DNA of 63,459 nt from an uncultured Collinsella sp. (GTDB lineage Bacteria; Actinomycetota; Coriobacteriia; Coriobacteriales; Coriobacteriaceae), in assembly GCA_947001705.1 (NCBI GenBank), contig CAMQHT010000008.1:1-63459 (forward strand), given 5' to 3'. Within the stretch, counting starts at the first letter, position 1. The number at the start of each line of letters is the position of its first letter. Position numbers and translations under genes: made by a program. Of the stretch, positions 1-10,165 are shown in pieces. The notes below the pieces were generated by a model, which saw only the letters and a program-made list of their open reading frames with translations, did no database searches and was not told the DNA's origin.

Positions 1-68
1 AAAAGATCAAGTCGTCCTCGCAGACGCTCAAGCAGGAATACCTCGATACATACGAGGAAGGTGAATGA
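1..68 (+). CDS. C-terminal end of an upstream gene (partial)
   Basis: An open frame runs in from the left edge and stops at TGA 66-68. The visible end reads KIKSSSQTLKQEYLDTYEEGE, with the usual polar, acidic composition of a protein tail. The stop lies one base before the ATG of the next gene, and the ribosome binding site of that gene (GAGGAAGG, 54-61) is inside this frame, so the two are probably one transcription unit. Nothing in 22 residues identifies the product. Confidence 0.5.
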   Translation, partial: KIKSSSQTLKQEYLDTYEEGE

Positions 69-69
69 C

Positions 70-414
70 ATGAAACTATTTGAACAGCTGAAGTCCAACG
101 CGTCGCGCATGGCTGTCTACGCCATCCTCGTGGCAACGGCTTTATGCGGAATCGCGGCACCCGTCTATGCGCTCAACGGAGAGAAAGGCGATGTCGAACC
201 CGCGTACATGGCTTCGACGGTTAAAGACCGGTACAAAGCCTTCTCTGGAGACACGTTTTACGTAGCAGAGTACGACACGACCTACCGTCAGCTTCGCTAC
301 AACAAGGGCTACGACTATCTAGGCGCAGAGGCAATCAGCTATACGTCGGGTTGGTACCGCTCCAACTATGGACACATAACCCAGTTCAAGTGTAACTACC
401 GTGTGTACAACTAA
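70..414 (+). CDS. Small secreted protein of unknown function
   Basis: This encodes 114 residues. A GTG at 61 is in frame, but ATG at 70 is preferred because GAGGAAGG (54-61) sits 8 bases before it. Residues 1-13 are polar with Lys/Arg, residues 15-33 are hydrophobic, and an AxA-like site (VYA followed by LNG) follows, which is a classical Sec signal peptide. The mature part of about 80 residues is rich in Tyr (more than ten), Ser and Asn, with one Cys near the end. No known domain is recognised. It is translationally close to the preceding partial gene and ends at a clear terminator. It is probably exported to the cell surface or medium; the function is unknown. Confidence 0.6.
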   Translation: MKLFEQLKSNASRMAVYAILVATALCGIAAPVYALNGEKGDVEPAYMASTVKDRYKAFSGDTFYVAEYDTTYRQLRYNKGYDYLGAEAISYTSGWYRSNYGHITQFKCNYRVYN

Positions 415-432
415 AGCAACCGGCCGGGACGA

Positions 433-463
433 GGGGTGACGCAAAAGCGTCGCCCCCGTTTTT
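433..463 (+). terminator. Rho-independent terminator of the secreted-protein gene
   Basis: The arms 433-442 and 447-456 form a 10-bp GC-rich stem with one G-U pair and an AAAA loop, followed by CGTTTTT. It lies 19 bases after the stop codon. Confidence 0.85.
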
Positions 464-555
464 AACCATGCCAGCTGAACCTAGTTCAGTTTGGCTGATT
501 TCCGATCTCAGCCGAACACATTGAGCGGAAAGGCCGTTCCCGCAGTCAGTCGAAC

Positions 556-594
556 GTCCCCGGGGCCCTTCTCAGGCCCCGGGGACGGCATTTT
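556..594 (+). terminator. Strong GC hairpin followed by TTTT in a gene-free stretch
   Basis: A perfect 12-bp inverted repeat (556-567 and 575-586, loop CTTCTCA) is followed by GGCATTTT. It has terminator shape, but no gene ends just before it. No convincing coding frame exists between 415 and 780. It may be a backup terminator protecting rpmE, or the relic of a lost gene. Confidence 0.5.
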
Positions 595-667
595 CCCAGT
601 TGAAGGAACGGTGGAGATGTGTTTCGATGGGTCAGATTCGTGTCGTTCCGAAAAGACCGTGAACCTT

Positions 668-696
668 TTGTGGGACGCGCGGCGCCGTGGTACCAT
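668..696 (+). promoter_or_regulatory. Likely sigma-70 type promoter of rpmE
   Basis: TTGTGG (668-673) and TACCAT (691-696) are separated by 17 bases and lie about 85 bases before the rpmE start. The leader then carries a short hairpin (TCTTGGTC and a facing GACCAAGA-like stretch near 711-730). Confidence 0.45.
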
Positions 697-780
697 AGCC
701 GAGTTTGTTGTCTTGGTCGGAAACCAAGACGCCTTATGCGCTGATCGGTAACCAGCGCCTGACCAATAAGGAGTCCTACC

Positions 781-1194
781 ATGAAGCAGGGTATCCATCC
801 CCAGTATGTCGAGTGCACGGTGACGTGCTCCTGCGGCAACACCTTCAAGACGCACGCTACCGTGTCCGAGATGAAGGTCGAGCTTTGCAACGAGTGCCAC
901 CCGTTCTACACCGGCCAGCAGAAGTTCGTCGACACCGGTGGACGCGTCCAGCGCTTCGCCGACAAGTTCGGTGGCGCCGCTGCCGCCCAGCTCAAGAAGG
1001 CTGAGGAGGCCAAGGCTGCCAAGGCCGCCAAGGCTGCTGAGGCCGAGGCCGCTCGCAAGGCCGCCGCTGAGGCTAAGGCTGCCGAGAAGGCTAAGCGTGC
1101 TGCTAAGTTCGCCGAGGAGGCTGCCAAGCAGGCCGCCGAGGCTCCCGTCGAGGAGGCCGCTGCCGAGGCCGAGACCACCGAGGCTGCTGAGTAA
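781..1194 (+). CDS. rpmE: 50S ribosomal protein L31 with long Ala/Lys/Glu-rich tail
   Basis: This encodes 137 residues, about twice the usual L31 length of 65-90. Residues 1-65 are a normal zinc-type L31: MKQGIHPQY start, CSC at 16-18, the CNEC pair, and the HPFYTGQQKFVDTGGRV block. L31 bridges the large and small ribosomal subunits. From about residue 66 the chain is almost only Ala, Lys and Glu with a few Arg, predicted as a charged single alpha-helix or a histone-H1-like basic then acidic tail. The start is supported by AAGGAG just upstream. It has its own promoter and terminator, so it is monocistronic. The tail codons use GCC/GCT and AAG like the rest of the gene, so it is not an artefact of a frameshift. 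Confidence 0.95.
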   Translation: MKQGIHPQYVECTVTCSCGNTFKTHATVSEMKVELCNECHPFYTGQQKFVDTGGRVQRFADKFGGAAAAQLKKAEEAKAAKAAKAAEAEAARKAAAEAKAAEKAKRAAKFAEEAAKQAAEAPVEEAAAEAETTEAAE

Positions 1195-1231
1195 ATAGCT
1201 CGCCGCGGAATCGCTCGCATTCATGGCATAA

Positions 1232-1271
1232 GGGCCGTGCATCCATTTGGGTGCGCGGCCCTTTTCTTTTT
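1232..1271 (+). terminator. Terminator of rpmE
   Basis: A 10-bp stem (1232-1241 with 1252-1261) is followed by CTTTTCTTTTT. Confidence 0.85.
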
Positions 1272-1273
1272 AA

Positions 1274-1306
1274 TTGGTGCAAGCTAACCTGTCCCCGTGG
1301 CACCAA
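1274..1306. repeat. REP-like unit with CCTGTCCCC core (copy 1)
   Basis: TTGGTGC (1274-1280) and GCACCAA (1300-1306) flank an inner stretch containing AACCTGTCCCC. The same arrangement recurs near 36.05 and 46.95 kb. It follows directly on the rpmE terminator. Confidence 0.7.
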
Positions 1307-1336
1307 ATGGCAGAGAGACGGCGTTTGCTCAGATAA

Positions 1337-1373
1337 AACTTGCCAAAATAAACCTGTCCCATTGTGGCAGGTT
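1337..1373. repeat. REP-like unit with CCTGTCCC core, GGCAGGTT arm type
   Basis: AACTTGCCA (1337-1345) and TGGCAGGTT (1365-1373) flank AATAAACCTGTCCC. The same unit with nearly the same arms lies at 13463-13501, just before the recombinase gene. The rest of the 1195-1502 gap holds nothing else I recognise. Confidence 0.7.
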
Positions 1374-1502
1374 GGTCATAGTTATTACGTGGCGGTCGAG
1401 GTCGACCGTATAGGCCGCGCCTTGTTTGGCTAAAGTACAATCATCTGTGTTTAACTCGCCCGCAGCTGCACGGCGTGGGCGATGGCCAAAAAGGAAAACC
1501 AC

Positions 1503-4309
<2,807 letters not shown>

Positions 4310-4310
<1 letters not shown>

Positions 4311-5458
4311 TGGCTGAGGCTTTAGAGGTAACGCCCGCCGAGCTGGACGCGTTTGCGGACCGGCTCGGTGAGGTTGAGTCGTACCTCCATTTGGACGAGA
4401 AGCGCACCCGCGTAACGGAGCTCGAGGCCAAAAGCGTCGCCCCGGGCTTTTGGGACGACGCCGATGCCGCTCGCGCCACGATGGAGGAGATCGCGCGCAC
4501 CAAGGAAGATATCGCTGCCGTGGACACCGCGCGCGGCGAGCTTTCCGATGCCCGCGCTGCGCTGGAGCTTGCCGAGGAGATGGGGGATGACCCCGACGCC
4601 GTCGCATTGCGCGAGGAGGCTGCCGCTACGGCAGAACGCCTGGCCCGCGCCATCGACGAGCTTGAGCTTGCGAGCTGGTTTACCGGGGAGTTCGACCATG
4701 GCGACGCGATTGTGACCATCAAGCCCGGGCAGGGTGGTTTGGAGGCCCAGGATTGGACCTTCATGCTCTTTAAGATGTACATGAAGTACTGCCAGCGCCG
4801 CGGTTGGAAGGTCACCATCAACGATTGCCCCGCGGCCGAGGTCATTGGCATTGATCGCGCGACCTTTACCGTCGAAGGCAAGGATGCTTTTGGCATGCTT
4901 CGCGCCGAGGCCGGTGTCCACCGCCTGGTGCGCATTAGCCCCACCGACGACAAGAAGCGCCGCCAGACCACGTTTGCCGGCGTCGAGGTCATTCCGGTGC
5001 TGCCCGACGATATCGATATCGAGATCAACCCCGACGACATCCGCGTCGACGTGTACCACGCAAGTGGCCCGGGTGGCCAGGGCGTAAACACCACCGACTC
5101 CGCCGTGCGCGTGACGCATTTCCCCAGCGGCATTGTGGTTACCTGCCAAAACGAGCGCAGCCAGATCCAGAACAAGGCCGCGTGCATGCAGATCCTCAAG
5201 GCTCGCCTGTACGAGATTGAGCTCGAGAAGCGTGCCGAGGCCCTGGACGAGATTCGCGGACCCAAGACCACGATTGGTTTTGGCAACCAGATCCGCAGCT
5301 ACGTGCTCTACCCGTACCAGATGGTTAAGGACCTGCGTACGGGCGTGGAGACCAGCAACGTCGAGGCCGTTCTTGACGATGGCGATTTGGATCCGTTTGT
5401 GATTGGCTATCACCGTTGGGCTACCGGCAACGCCGATGTAGAAGGCTCGGAGATCTAA
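4310..5458 (+). CDS. prfB: Peptide chain release factor 2 with SPT instead of SPF
   Basis: The product recognises stop codons UGA/UAA and triggers release of the finished chain. It has 382 residues in one frame, without the programmed +1 frameshift that regulates RF2 in many bacteria. The catalytic GGQ is at 255-257 in ASGPGGQGVN. The whole C-terminal half matches RF2 rather than RF1 (DIDIEINPDDIRVDVY, NTTDSAVRVTH). The tripeptide that reads the stop codon, normally Ser-Pro-Phe in RF2, reads Ser-Pro-Thr here (210-212, bases 4937-4945), a change next to the decoding contact. UGA is still used as a stop in this window (for example murR and the nuclease gene), though rarely. It is translationally coupled to secA. 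Confidence 0.93.
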
Positions 5459-5582
5459 AACATCGGGCGGCTTCAAGCCGATGCTAAGCCCAACGGTTGG
5501 ACGGGTTTGTATTCGGAATAAACCCTGCGCAGGGGTGGTTTTTGTCCGGCGAATCGGTAGAATCGAATACAAGAAGAAGTTC

Positions 5583-5611
5583 AAAGCGCATCCGATGGGG
5601 TGCGCTTTTTT
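5583..5611 (+). terminator. Terminator between prfB and the YitT-type gene
   Basis: AAAGCGCATCC (5583-5593) pairs with GGGTGCGCTTT (5598-5608), with one G-U pair, and a run of six T follows. It ends only a dozen bases before the next start, so the ribosome binding site of that gene touches it. Readthrough or attenuation control is possible. Confidence 0.75.
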
Positions 5612-5623
5612 GAGGGAGGCAGC

Positions 5624-6514
5624 ATGGCATATCGTCTGGACATTAAGCGCATTCTTTCGATGAACTTCTTTCACGACCTGCCCCAGATTATGTTGGGGTG
5701 CGCTCTGGCCGCTATTGCGACCGACCTGTTTTTGATTCCTAACGGCCTTGCTGCCGGTGGCGTTACGGGCCTTGCCACCATTATCCAGGCGGTCGGCGCA
5801 TCGCGCGGTCTATCGCTTCCCGTTGGTATTCAGACGATCGTGATGAACGCCTTGCTGCTGCTGGTCGTTATGCGCGAGGGCGGCATGTTCTACGTGGTGC
5901 AGACGGCGACAGGCTTTGTGCTGCTGGGCTTTTTCACCGACCTGTTCGCTCCGTTTGTGGCGCCGCTGGCACATGCCGATCTGATGCTGCCCGCTATGTG
6001 GGGCGGCATCATCACGGGCATCGGTTATGGCATGGTGCTGCGCGCCGGCGCCAACACCGGCGGCTCGGACACGATTGGCCAAATCATCTCGCGTAATACC
6101 TCGCTGCCCGTGGGCTCGACCGTCATGGCGATCGATGTTGCCGTATGTGCGCTGTCGGCTCCGGTCTTTTCAATCGAAAATGCACTATATGCAGGCCTTT
6201 CGATGGTCATTAGCGGCTACGTGATCGATGCCGTGGTCGATGGCGGCAACAAGCGTCGTATGGTACTCATCATCTCGGACAAGTTCCCTGATATCGCTGC
6301 CGATATTATGTATGGCCTGGGTCGTGGTTGTACCAAGTTTAAGGCGACTGGCATGTATTCGGGTGCCGAGAAGCCGGTGATCATGGTCATCGTGAGCCGT
6401 CGAGAGCTCAATACCCTTAAGACGATCGTGCGCGAGCGCGATCCTCACGCCATTGTGACGGTCGCTGACGTTACGGAAGCCTTCGGCGAGGGATTCAAGG
6501 ACATTAGCGCGTAG
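5624..6514 (+). CDS. YitT/DUF2179 family membrane protein
   Basis: This encodes 296 residues. A GTG at 5600 is in frame, but ATG 5624 is preceded by GGGAGGC (5614-5620) and is the better start. The first 200 residues hold five or six hydrophobic segments with conserved glycines (GGVTGLATII, GANTGGSDTIGQII), as in the YitT family. The last 80 residues form a soluble DUF2179-like domain (GRGCTKFKATGMYSG, VIVSRRELNTLKTIVRERDPHAIVTVADV). The family is broadly conserved in Gram-positive bacteria, but its transport substrate is not established. It stands alone between prfB and the transketolase genes, with terminators or gaps on both sides. Confidence 0.9.
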   Translation: MAYRLDIKRILSMNFFHDLPQIMLGCALAAIATDLFLIPNGLAAGGVTGLATIIQAVGASRGLSLPVGIQTIVMNALLLLVVMREGGMFYVVQTATGFVLLGFFTDLFAPFVAPLAHADLMLPAMWGGIITGIGYGMVLRAGANTGGSDTIGQIISRNTSLPVGSTVMAIDVAVCALSAPVFSIENALYAGLSMVISGYVIDAVVDGGNKRRMVLIISDKFPDIAADIMYGLGRGCTKFKATGMYSGAEKPVIMVIVSRRELNTLKTIVRERDPHAIVTVADVTEAFGEGFKDISA

Positions 6515-6721
6515 GGGCGACCGCGTTCCATCCAAAAGACGTTCACATTGATAAACCGTTTCATCAGCGGTTCTGCCTGCTAAATTGTTCAAATAATGAT
6601 AAAAACTCTGGTAAAGCCATCAGTTTCCAGCATAATGAATGACGTACGTGCATTGCGGCTGTGTTGGGATTACCTTCGGTGCCGTGCGCATCTTGTCTAA
6701 AGAGGATGAAAGGAAGGCACA

Positions 6722-7552
6722 ATGAGCGACGAAGAGCTCAAAAAGGTTGCCAACGAGGTAAGGAAGGGCATCGTCACCGGCGTGCACGCTGCCAAGTCCG
6801 GCCATCCGGGCGGTTCGCTCGGTGCTGCCGACATCATGACCTATCTGTACTTTGAGGAAATGAACGTCGACCCGTCCGATCCCCGCAAGGCCGATCGCGA
6901 CCGTTTTGTGCTCTCCAAGGGCCATTGCGCTCCGGGCCTGTACGCCGTGCTCGCCGAGCGCGGGTTCTTCCCCAAGGAGGATCTTGAGACGCTGCGCCAC
7001 ATCGGCAGCCACCTGCAGGGTCACCCCAACATGAACGACACCCCGGGCGTCGACATGTCCACCGGCTCGCTCGGCCAGGGCATCTCCGCCGCCGTGGGCA
7101 TGGCCGTTGCCGCCAAGCACTGGGGCGATACTTATCGCACGTACGCCCTGCTGGGTGATGGCGAGAGCGAGGAGGGCCAGGTCTGGGAGGCCGCCATGTT
7201 TGCCGGCAACCAGCAGCTCGATAACCTCTGCGTGATCGTCGACCACAACGGCCTTCAGATTGACGGTCCCGTCGAGGAGGTCAACGACCCCATGCCGCTC
7301 GCCGACAAGTTCCGCGCGTTCAAGTTCCACGTGGTTGAGCTCGCCGACGGCAACGACTTCGACCAGATCCGCGCCGCCTTTGCCGAGGCTCGCGCCACCA
7401 AGGGGCAGCCGACCGCCATTATCGCCGAGACCACAAAGGGCAAGGGCGTGTCCTTTATGGAGAACCAGGTTGGCTGGCACGGCAAGGCCCCCAACGATGA
7501 ACAGTTTGAGCAGGCCATGGCAGAGCTCACGGCCGCCGGAGAGGAGCTCTAG
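6722..7552 (+). CDS. Transketolase, N-terminal subunit
   Basis: This encodes 276 residues covering the thiamine-diphosphate domain only. Recognisable are SGHPGGSLGAADI near the N-terminus, LSKGHCAPGLYA, the STGSLGQGISAAVGMA substrate loop and the cofactor motif GDGESEEGQVWEA ending in DHNGLQIDG. Together with the next gene it makes the two-chain type of transketolase, which moves two-carbon units between sugar phosphates in the non-oxidative pentose phosphate pathway. The start ATG is preceded by AAAGGAAGG. The stop is one base away from the next start. Split transketolases are common in anaerobes, so the split is not a mutation. Confidence 0.95.
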   Translation: MSDEELKKVANEVRKGIVTGVHAAKSGHPGGSLGAADIMTYLYFEEMNVDPSDPRKADRDRFVLSKGHCAPGLYAVLAERGFFPKEDLETLRHIGSHLQGHPNMNDTPGVDMSTGSLGQGISAAVGMAVAAKHWGDTYRTYALLGDGESEEGQVWEAAMFAGNQQLDNLCVIVDHNGLQIDGPVEEVNDPMPLADKFRAFKFHVVELADGNDFDQIRAAFAEARATKGQPTAIIAETTKGKGVSFMENQVGWHGKAPNDEQFEQAMAELTAAGEEL

Positions 7553-7553
7553 G

Positions 7554-8495
7554 ATGGCAGACGTCAAGAAAATCGCCACGCGTGTAAGCTACGGCGAGGC
7601 CCTCGTCGAGCTCGCCAACGAGCACGATGACTTTGTGGTCCTCGACGCCGACCTGGCCGCCGCCACGCAGACCGGTAAGTTTAAGGCCGCTTGCCCCGAC
7701 CGCTTCTTCGATGTGGGCATTGCCGAGAGCAACCTGATGGGCGTCGCCGCCGGTATCGCGACCACTGGTCGTGTTGCCTTCGCGAGTACCTTTGCCATGT
7801 TCGCTGCCGGTCGCGCCTTTGAGCAGGTCCGCAACTCCATCGGCTACCCGCACCTCAACGTTAAGATCGGTGCCACGCACGCCGGCATCTCGGTGGGCGA
7901 GGACGGCGCCACGCACCAGTGCTGCGAGGATATCGCCCTCATGCGCGTCATCCCCGGCATGACCGTAATTGTTCCCGCCGACGACGTGGAGGCCCGCGCC
8001 GTGACGCGCGCCGCCTACGAGTGCGACGGTCCGGTGTACATGCGCTTCGCCCGTTTGGCCTCGCCGGTTATCAACGACCCCGAGACCTACAAGTTCGAGT
8101 TGGGTAAGGGCATTGTCATGCGCGAGGGCGCCGATGTGACCATCATCGCCTGCGGCCTGATGGTCGGCGAGGCTCTCGAGGCCGCCGAGCAGCTCGCTGC
8201 CGAGGGCATCGACGCCGAGGTCATCAACATGCACACCATCAAGCCCATCGATGCCGACCTGATCGTCAAGAGCGCCACCAAGACCGGCCACGTCGTGACC
8301 GTCGAGGAGCACTCTGTGATCGGTGGCCTGGGCAGCGCCGTTGCCGACGTCCTGTGTGAGCAGTGCCCGACGCCGCTCAAGAAGATTGGCGTCAACGACA
8401 CCTTCGGCGAGTCCGGCCCGGGTGCCGAGCTCCTGCACAAGTACGGCCTGGACGCCGCCAACATCGTGGCGACCACCAAGGAGTTCTTGGCATAA
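7554..8495 (+). CDS. Transketolase, C-terminal subunit
   Basis: This encodes 313 residues, beginning MADVKKIATRVSYG. It holds the pyrimidine-binding domain (DADLAAATQTGKF, the catalytic-type Glu in GIAESNLMG, the FAMFAAGRAFEQVRN stretch) and the transketolase C-terminal domain (TVEEHSVIGGLGSAVADVL). The start is placed one base after the stop of the N-terminal subunit gene, with GAGGAGCT as ribosome binding site inside that gene. The two chains form one active enzyme. The same fold also occurs in 1-deoxyxylulose-5-phosphate synthase, but the separate N-terminal subunit and the motifs fit transketolase. Confidence 0.95.
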   Translation: MADVKKIATRVSYGEALVELANEHDDFVVLDADLAAATQTGKFKAACPDRFFDVGIAESNLMGVAAGIATTGRVAFASTFAMFAAGRAFEQVRNSIGYPHLNVKIGATHAGISVGEDGATHQCCEDIALMRVIPGMTVIVPADDVEARAVTRAAYECDGPVYMRFARLASPVINDPETYKFELGKGIVMREGADVTIIACGLMVGEALEAAEQLAAEGIDAEVINMHTIKPIDADLIVKSATKTGHVVTVEEHSVIGGLGSAVADVLCEQCPTPLKKIGVNDTFGESGPGAELLHKYGLDAANIVATTKEFLA

Positions 8496-8542
8496 GGCAA
8501 GACGAGGCAAAGCATCGTCTCAACAACCACATCCAAGCCAGA

Positions 8543-8577
8543 ACAGGGGCATCCCCAAAGAGGGCGCCCCTGTTTTT
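8543..8577 (+). terminator. Terminator of the transketolase operon
   Basis: ACAGGGGC (8543-8550) pairs with GCCCCTGT (8566-8573), followed by TTTTTGTT. Confidence 0.8.
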
Positions 8578-8716
8578 GTTGAATTTAAATTAGAGTCCTG
8601 CCAAGCAAAGTTCCCATGGGGAAACGGGCCCATCTTAACAAAGTGCAATTCAGACCCTTCCAACTTTGTATGCGCAGCATCTCAAGTTGGTGCGTCGGCC
8701 CCATAGTAGCCGCAGG

Positions 8717-8844
8717 CCGGGCGCAGGGTTACCTCCCAAATCTTTCCGCAGCGCAGGCCGGCGTTTGTCCGCAGCTCCGCAGGAGCAGGACAAATGCCGG
8801 CCATGCGCGAGGACGATTTGGGAGGTAACCCTGTGCGCGGCCGG
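8717..8844. repeat. 128-bp long hairpin element before ftsE
   Basis: Nested inverted repeats fold this stretch into one long rod. The outer arms 8724-8742 and 8815-8833 are 19-bp perfect complements. The inner arms 8751-8770 and 8788-8808 pair with one mismatch and one bulge. The tip is GCTCC/GGAGC. No open frame and no T-run follow, so it is not a normal terminator. It could be a mobile palindromic element or a structured RNA. It sits between the transketolase terminator and the ftsE promoter. Confidence 0.75.
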
Positions 8845-8890
8845 TGGGACCAAACCCCGCCATGCTTCTTATGTGCAGCAAAGCTAATGC

Positions 8891-8899
8891 TGCTAAAAT
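8891..8899 (+). promoter_or_regulatory. Extended -10 promoter element of ftsEX
   Basis: TGCTAAAAT fits an extended -10 (TGn followed by TAAAAT) about 45 bases before the ftsE start. No good -35 hexamer is visible. Confidence 0.4.
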
Positions 8900-8944
8900 A
8901 CAAAGCGCTCATGTAGTTTAAACGCACGACGATAAGGAGCACCA

Positions 8945-10165
8945 GTGGGTAACCACTTCCGTACCTCCGGTGCGGGCGATGATGCCCCCAAGACGCAGAC
9001 AGGCGTCCAGGGCAGTCGTTTCGCCACTCCGGATTCAGAGGGCCAGCCTGTTGCTCAGGCCCCCGCTCAGCCGGCAGATCAGGCACAGCCGGCATCCGAT
9101 CCCTTTGCCTACAATCCCACCAGCGATGTCGCGCTTTCCGGCACGGCGGGTTTTGAGCCCGTTCAGGCCGTGACCGCTCGCGTGGAGCAGCCTCAGGCTG
9201 GCGCCGCCACGCCGCAGCCTACCATGGCCGGCATTCCCGACCCCATGGCCCCTGCGACGCCGGTTCCTCAGCCTGCGCAGTCCGGTCTCTTTGCCGCTAT
9301 TCCCGATCCCACGCAGCCTGCTGCCCCGGTGGTCGAGAGCGATCAGGCCGCCGAGGTCGCAAGCCTCGATAACGCGCTCAACAACCCCGATTTTACGTCG
9401 GTGTTTGCGCCCATCGATCCGCAAGCCAGCCGCAAGAAGATGGCCAAGCAGGCCGGTGTCGAGCCCGTCATCCTTATGGAGCATGTCACCAAGATCTATC
9501 CGGCACAGCCCAACAAGCCTGCACTCGACGACATCAACATCGAGATCTATCCGGGCGAGTTCGTCTTCCTGGTCGGTCATTCCGGCTCGGGTAAGACCAC
9601 GCTGCTGTCGACGCTCAACCGCGACGTCAAGCCGACGAGCGGCCGCATCTTGGTTGCCGGTCAGGACCTCATGAAGATCAAGAACCGCAAGGTTCCGTTC
9701 CTGCGCCGCCAGATTGGCGCCGTGTTCCAGGACTTTAAGCTTCTGCCGCAAAAGACCGCCTACGAAAACGTGGCGTTTGCCCTGCAGTGCATCGGCAAGC
9801 CCAAGGGCGTCATTCGCAGCCAGGTGCCGGAGGTGCTACGTCTGGTCGGTCTGGCCGATCAGATGGACTCGCTGCCCGACCAGCTTTCCGGTGGCGAGCA
9901 GCAGCGCGTCGCCGTCGCCCGCGCTATGGTCAACCGTCCGCCGCTGCTGATCTGCGACGAGCCCACGGGTAACCTCGACCCGGCGATCTCGCTGGGCATC
10001 ATGAAGCTGCTCGAGCGTATTAACCGCACCGGCACCACCGTGATCGTCGCCACGCACGACCGCGAGATGGTCGATAGCATGCACCGTCGCGTGATCGCCC
10101 TCGAGGGCGGCCACGTTATCCGCGACCAGGAGAGGGGAGGTTACGGCAACTATGGCACCAACTAA
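8945..10165 (+). CDS. ftsE: Cell division ATP-binding protein FtsE with long N-terminal extension
   Basis: FtsE is the ATPase of the FtsEX complex, which links the division machinery to cell wall hydrolases. The start is GTG 8945 with AAGGAGC just upstream. The ABC domain begins near residue 175: Walker A GHSGSGKTT at 211-219, a Q-loop in GAVFQDFKLLPQKTAYENV, the signature LSGGEQQRVAVARA, Walker B LLICDEPTGNLD and the H-loop THDREM. Canonical FtsE is only about 225 residues; this one is 406. The extra 175 residues are rich in Ala, Pro, Gln and Asp with repeated PDP/IPDP motifs and are predicted disordered. The gene overlaps ftsX by 14 bases. Confidence 0.93.
   Translation: MGNHFRTSGAGDDAPKTQTGVQGSRFATPDSEGQPVAQAPAQPADQAQPASDPFAYNPTSDVALSGTAGFEPVQAVTARVEQPQAGAATPQPTMAGIPDPMAPATPVPQPAQSGLFAAIPDPTQPAAPVVESDQAAEVASLDNALNNPDFTSVFAPIDPQASRKKMAKQAGVEPVILMEHVTKIYPAQPNKPALDDINIEIYPGEFVFLVGHSGSGKTTLLSTLNRDVKPTSGRILVAGQDLMKIKNRKVPFLRRQIGAVFQDFKLLPQKTAYENVAFALQCIGKPKGVIRSQVPEVLRLVGLADQMDSLPDQLSGGEQQRVAVARAMVNRPPLLICDEPTGNLDPAISLGIMKLLERINRTGTTVIVATHDREMVDSMHRRVIALEGGHVIRDQERGGYGNYGTN

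Noticed and set aside
5459..5623. A promoter from TAGAAT near 5560 for the YitT-type gene
   Set aside because: No -35 at a sensible distance; the spacing to the nearest TTGTCC is only about 10 bases.
7260..8495. A transketolase C-terminal subunit with 98 extra N-terminal residues
   Set aside because: The extra part overlaps the N-terminal subunit gene in another frame and lacks a ribosome site; ATG 7554 has one and begins the conserved domain.
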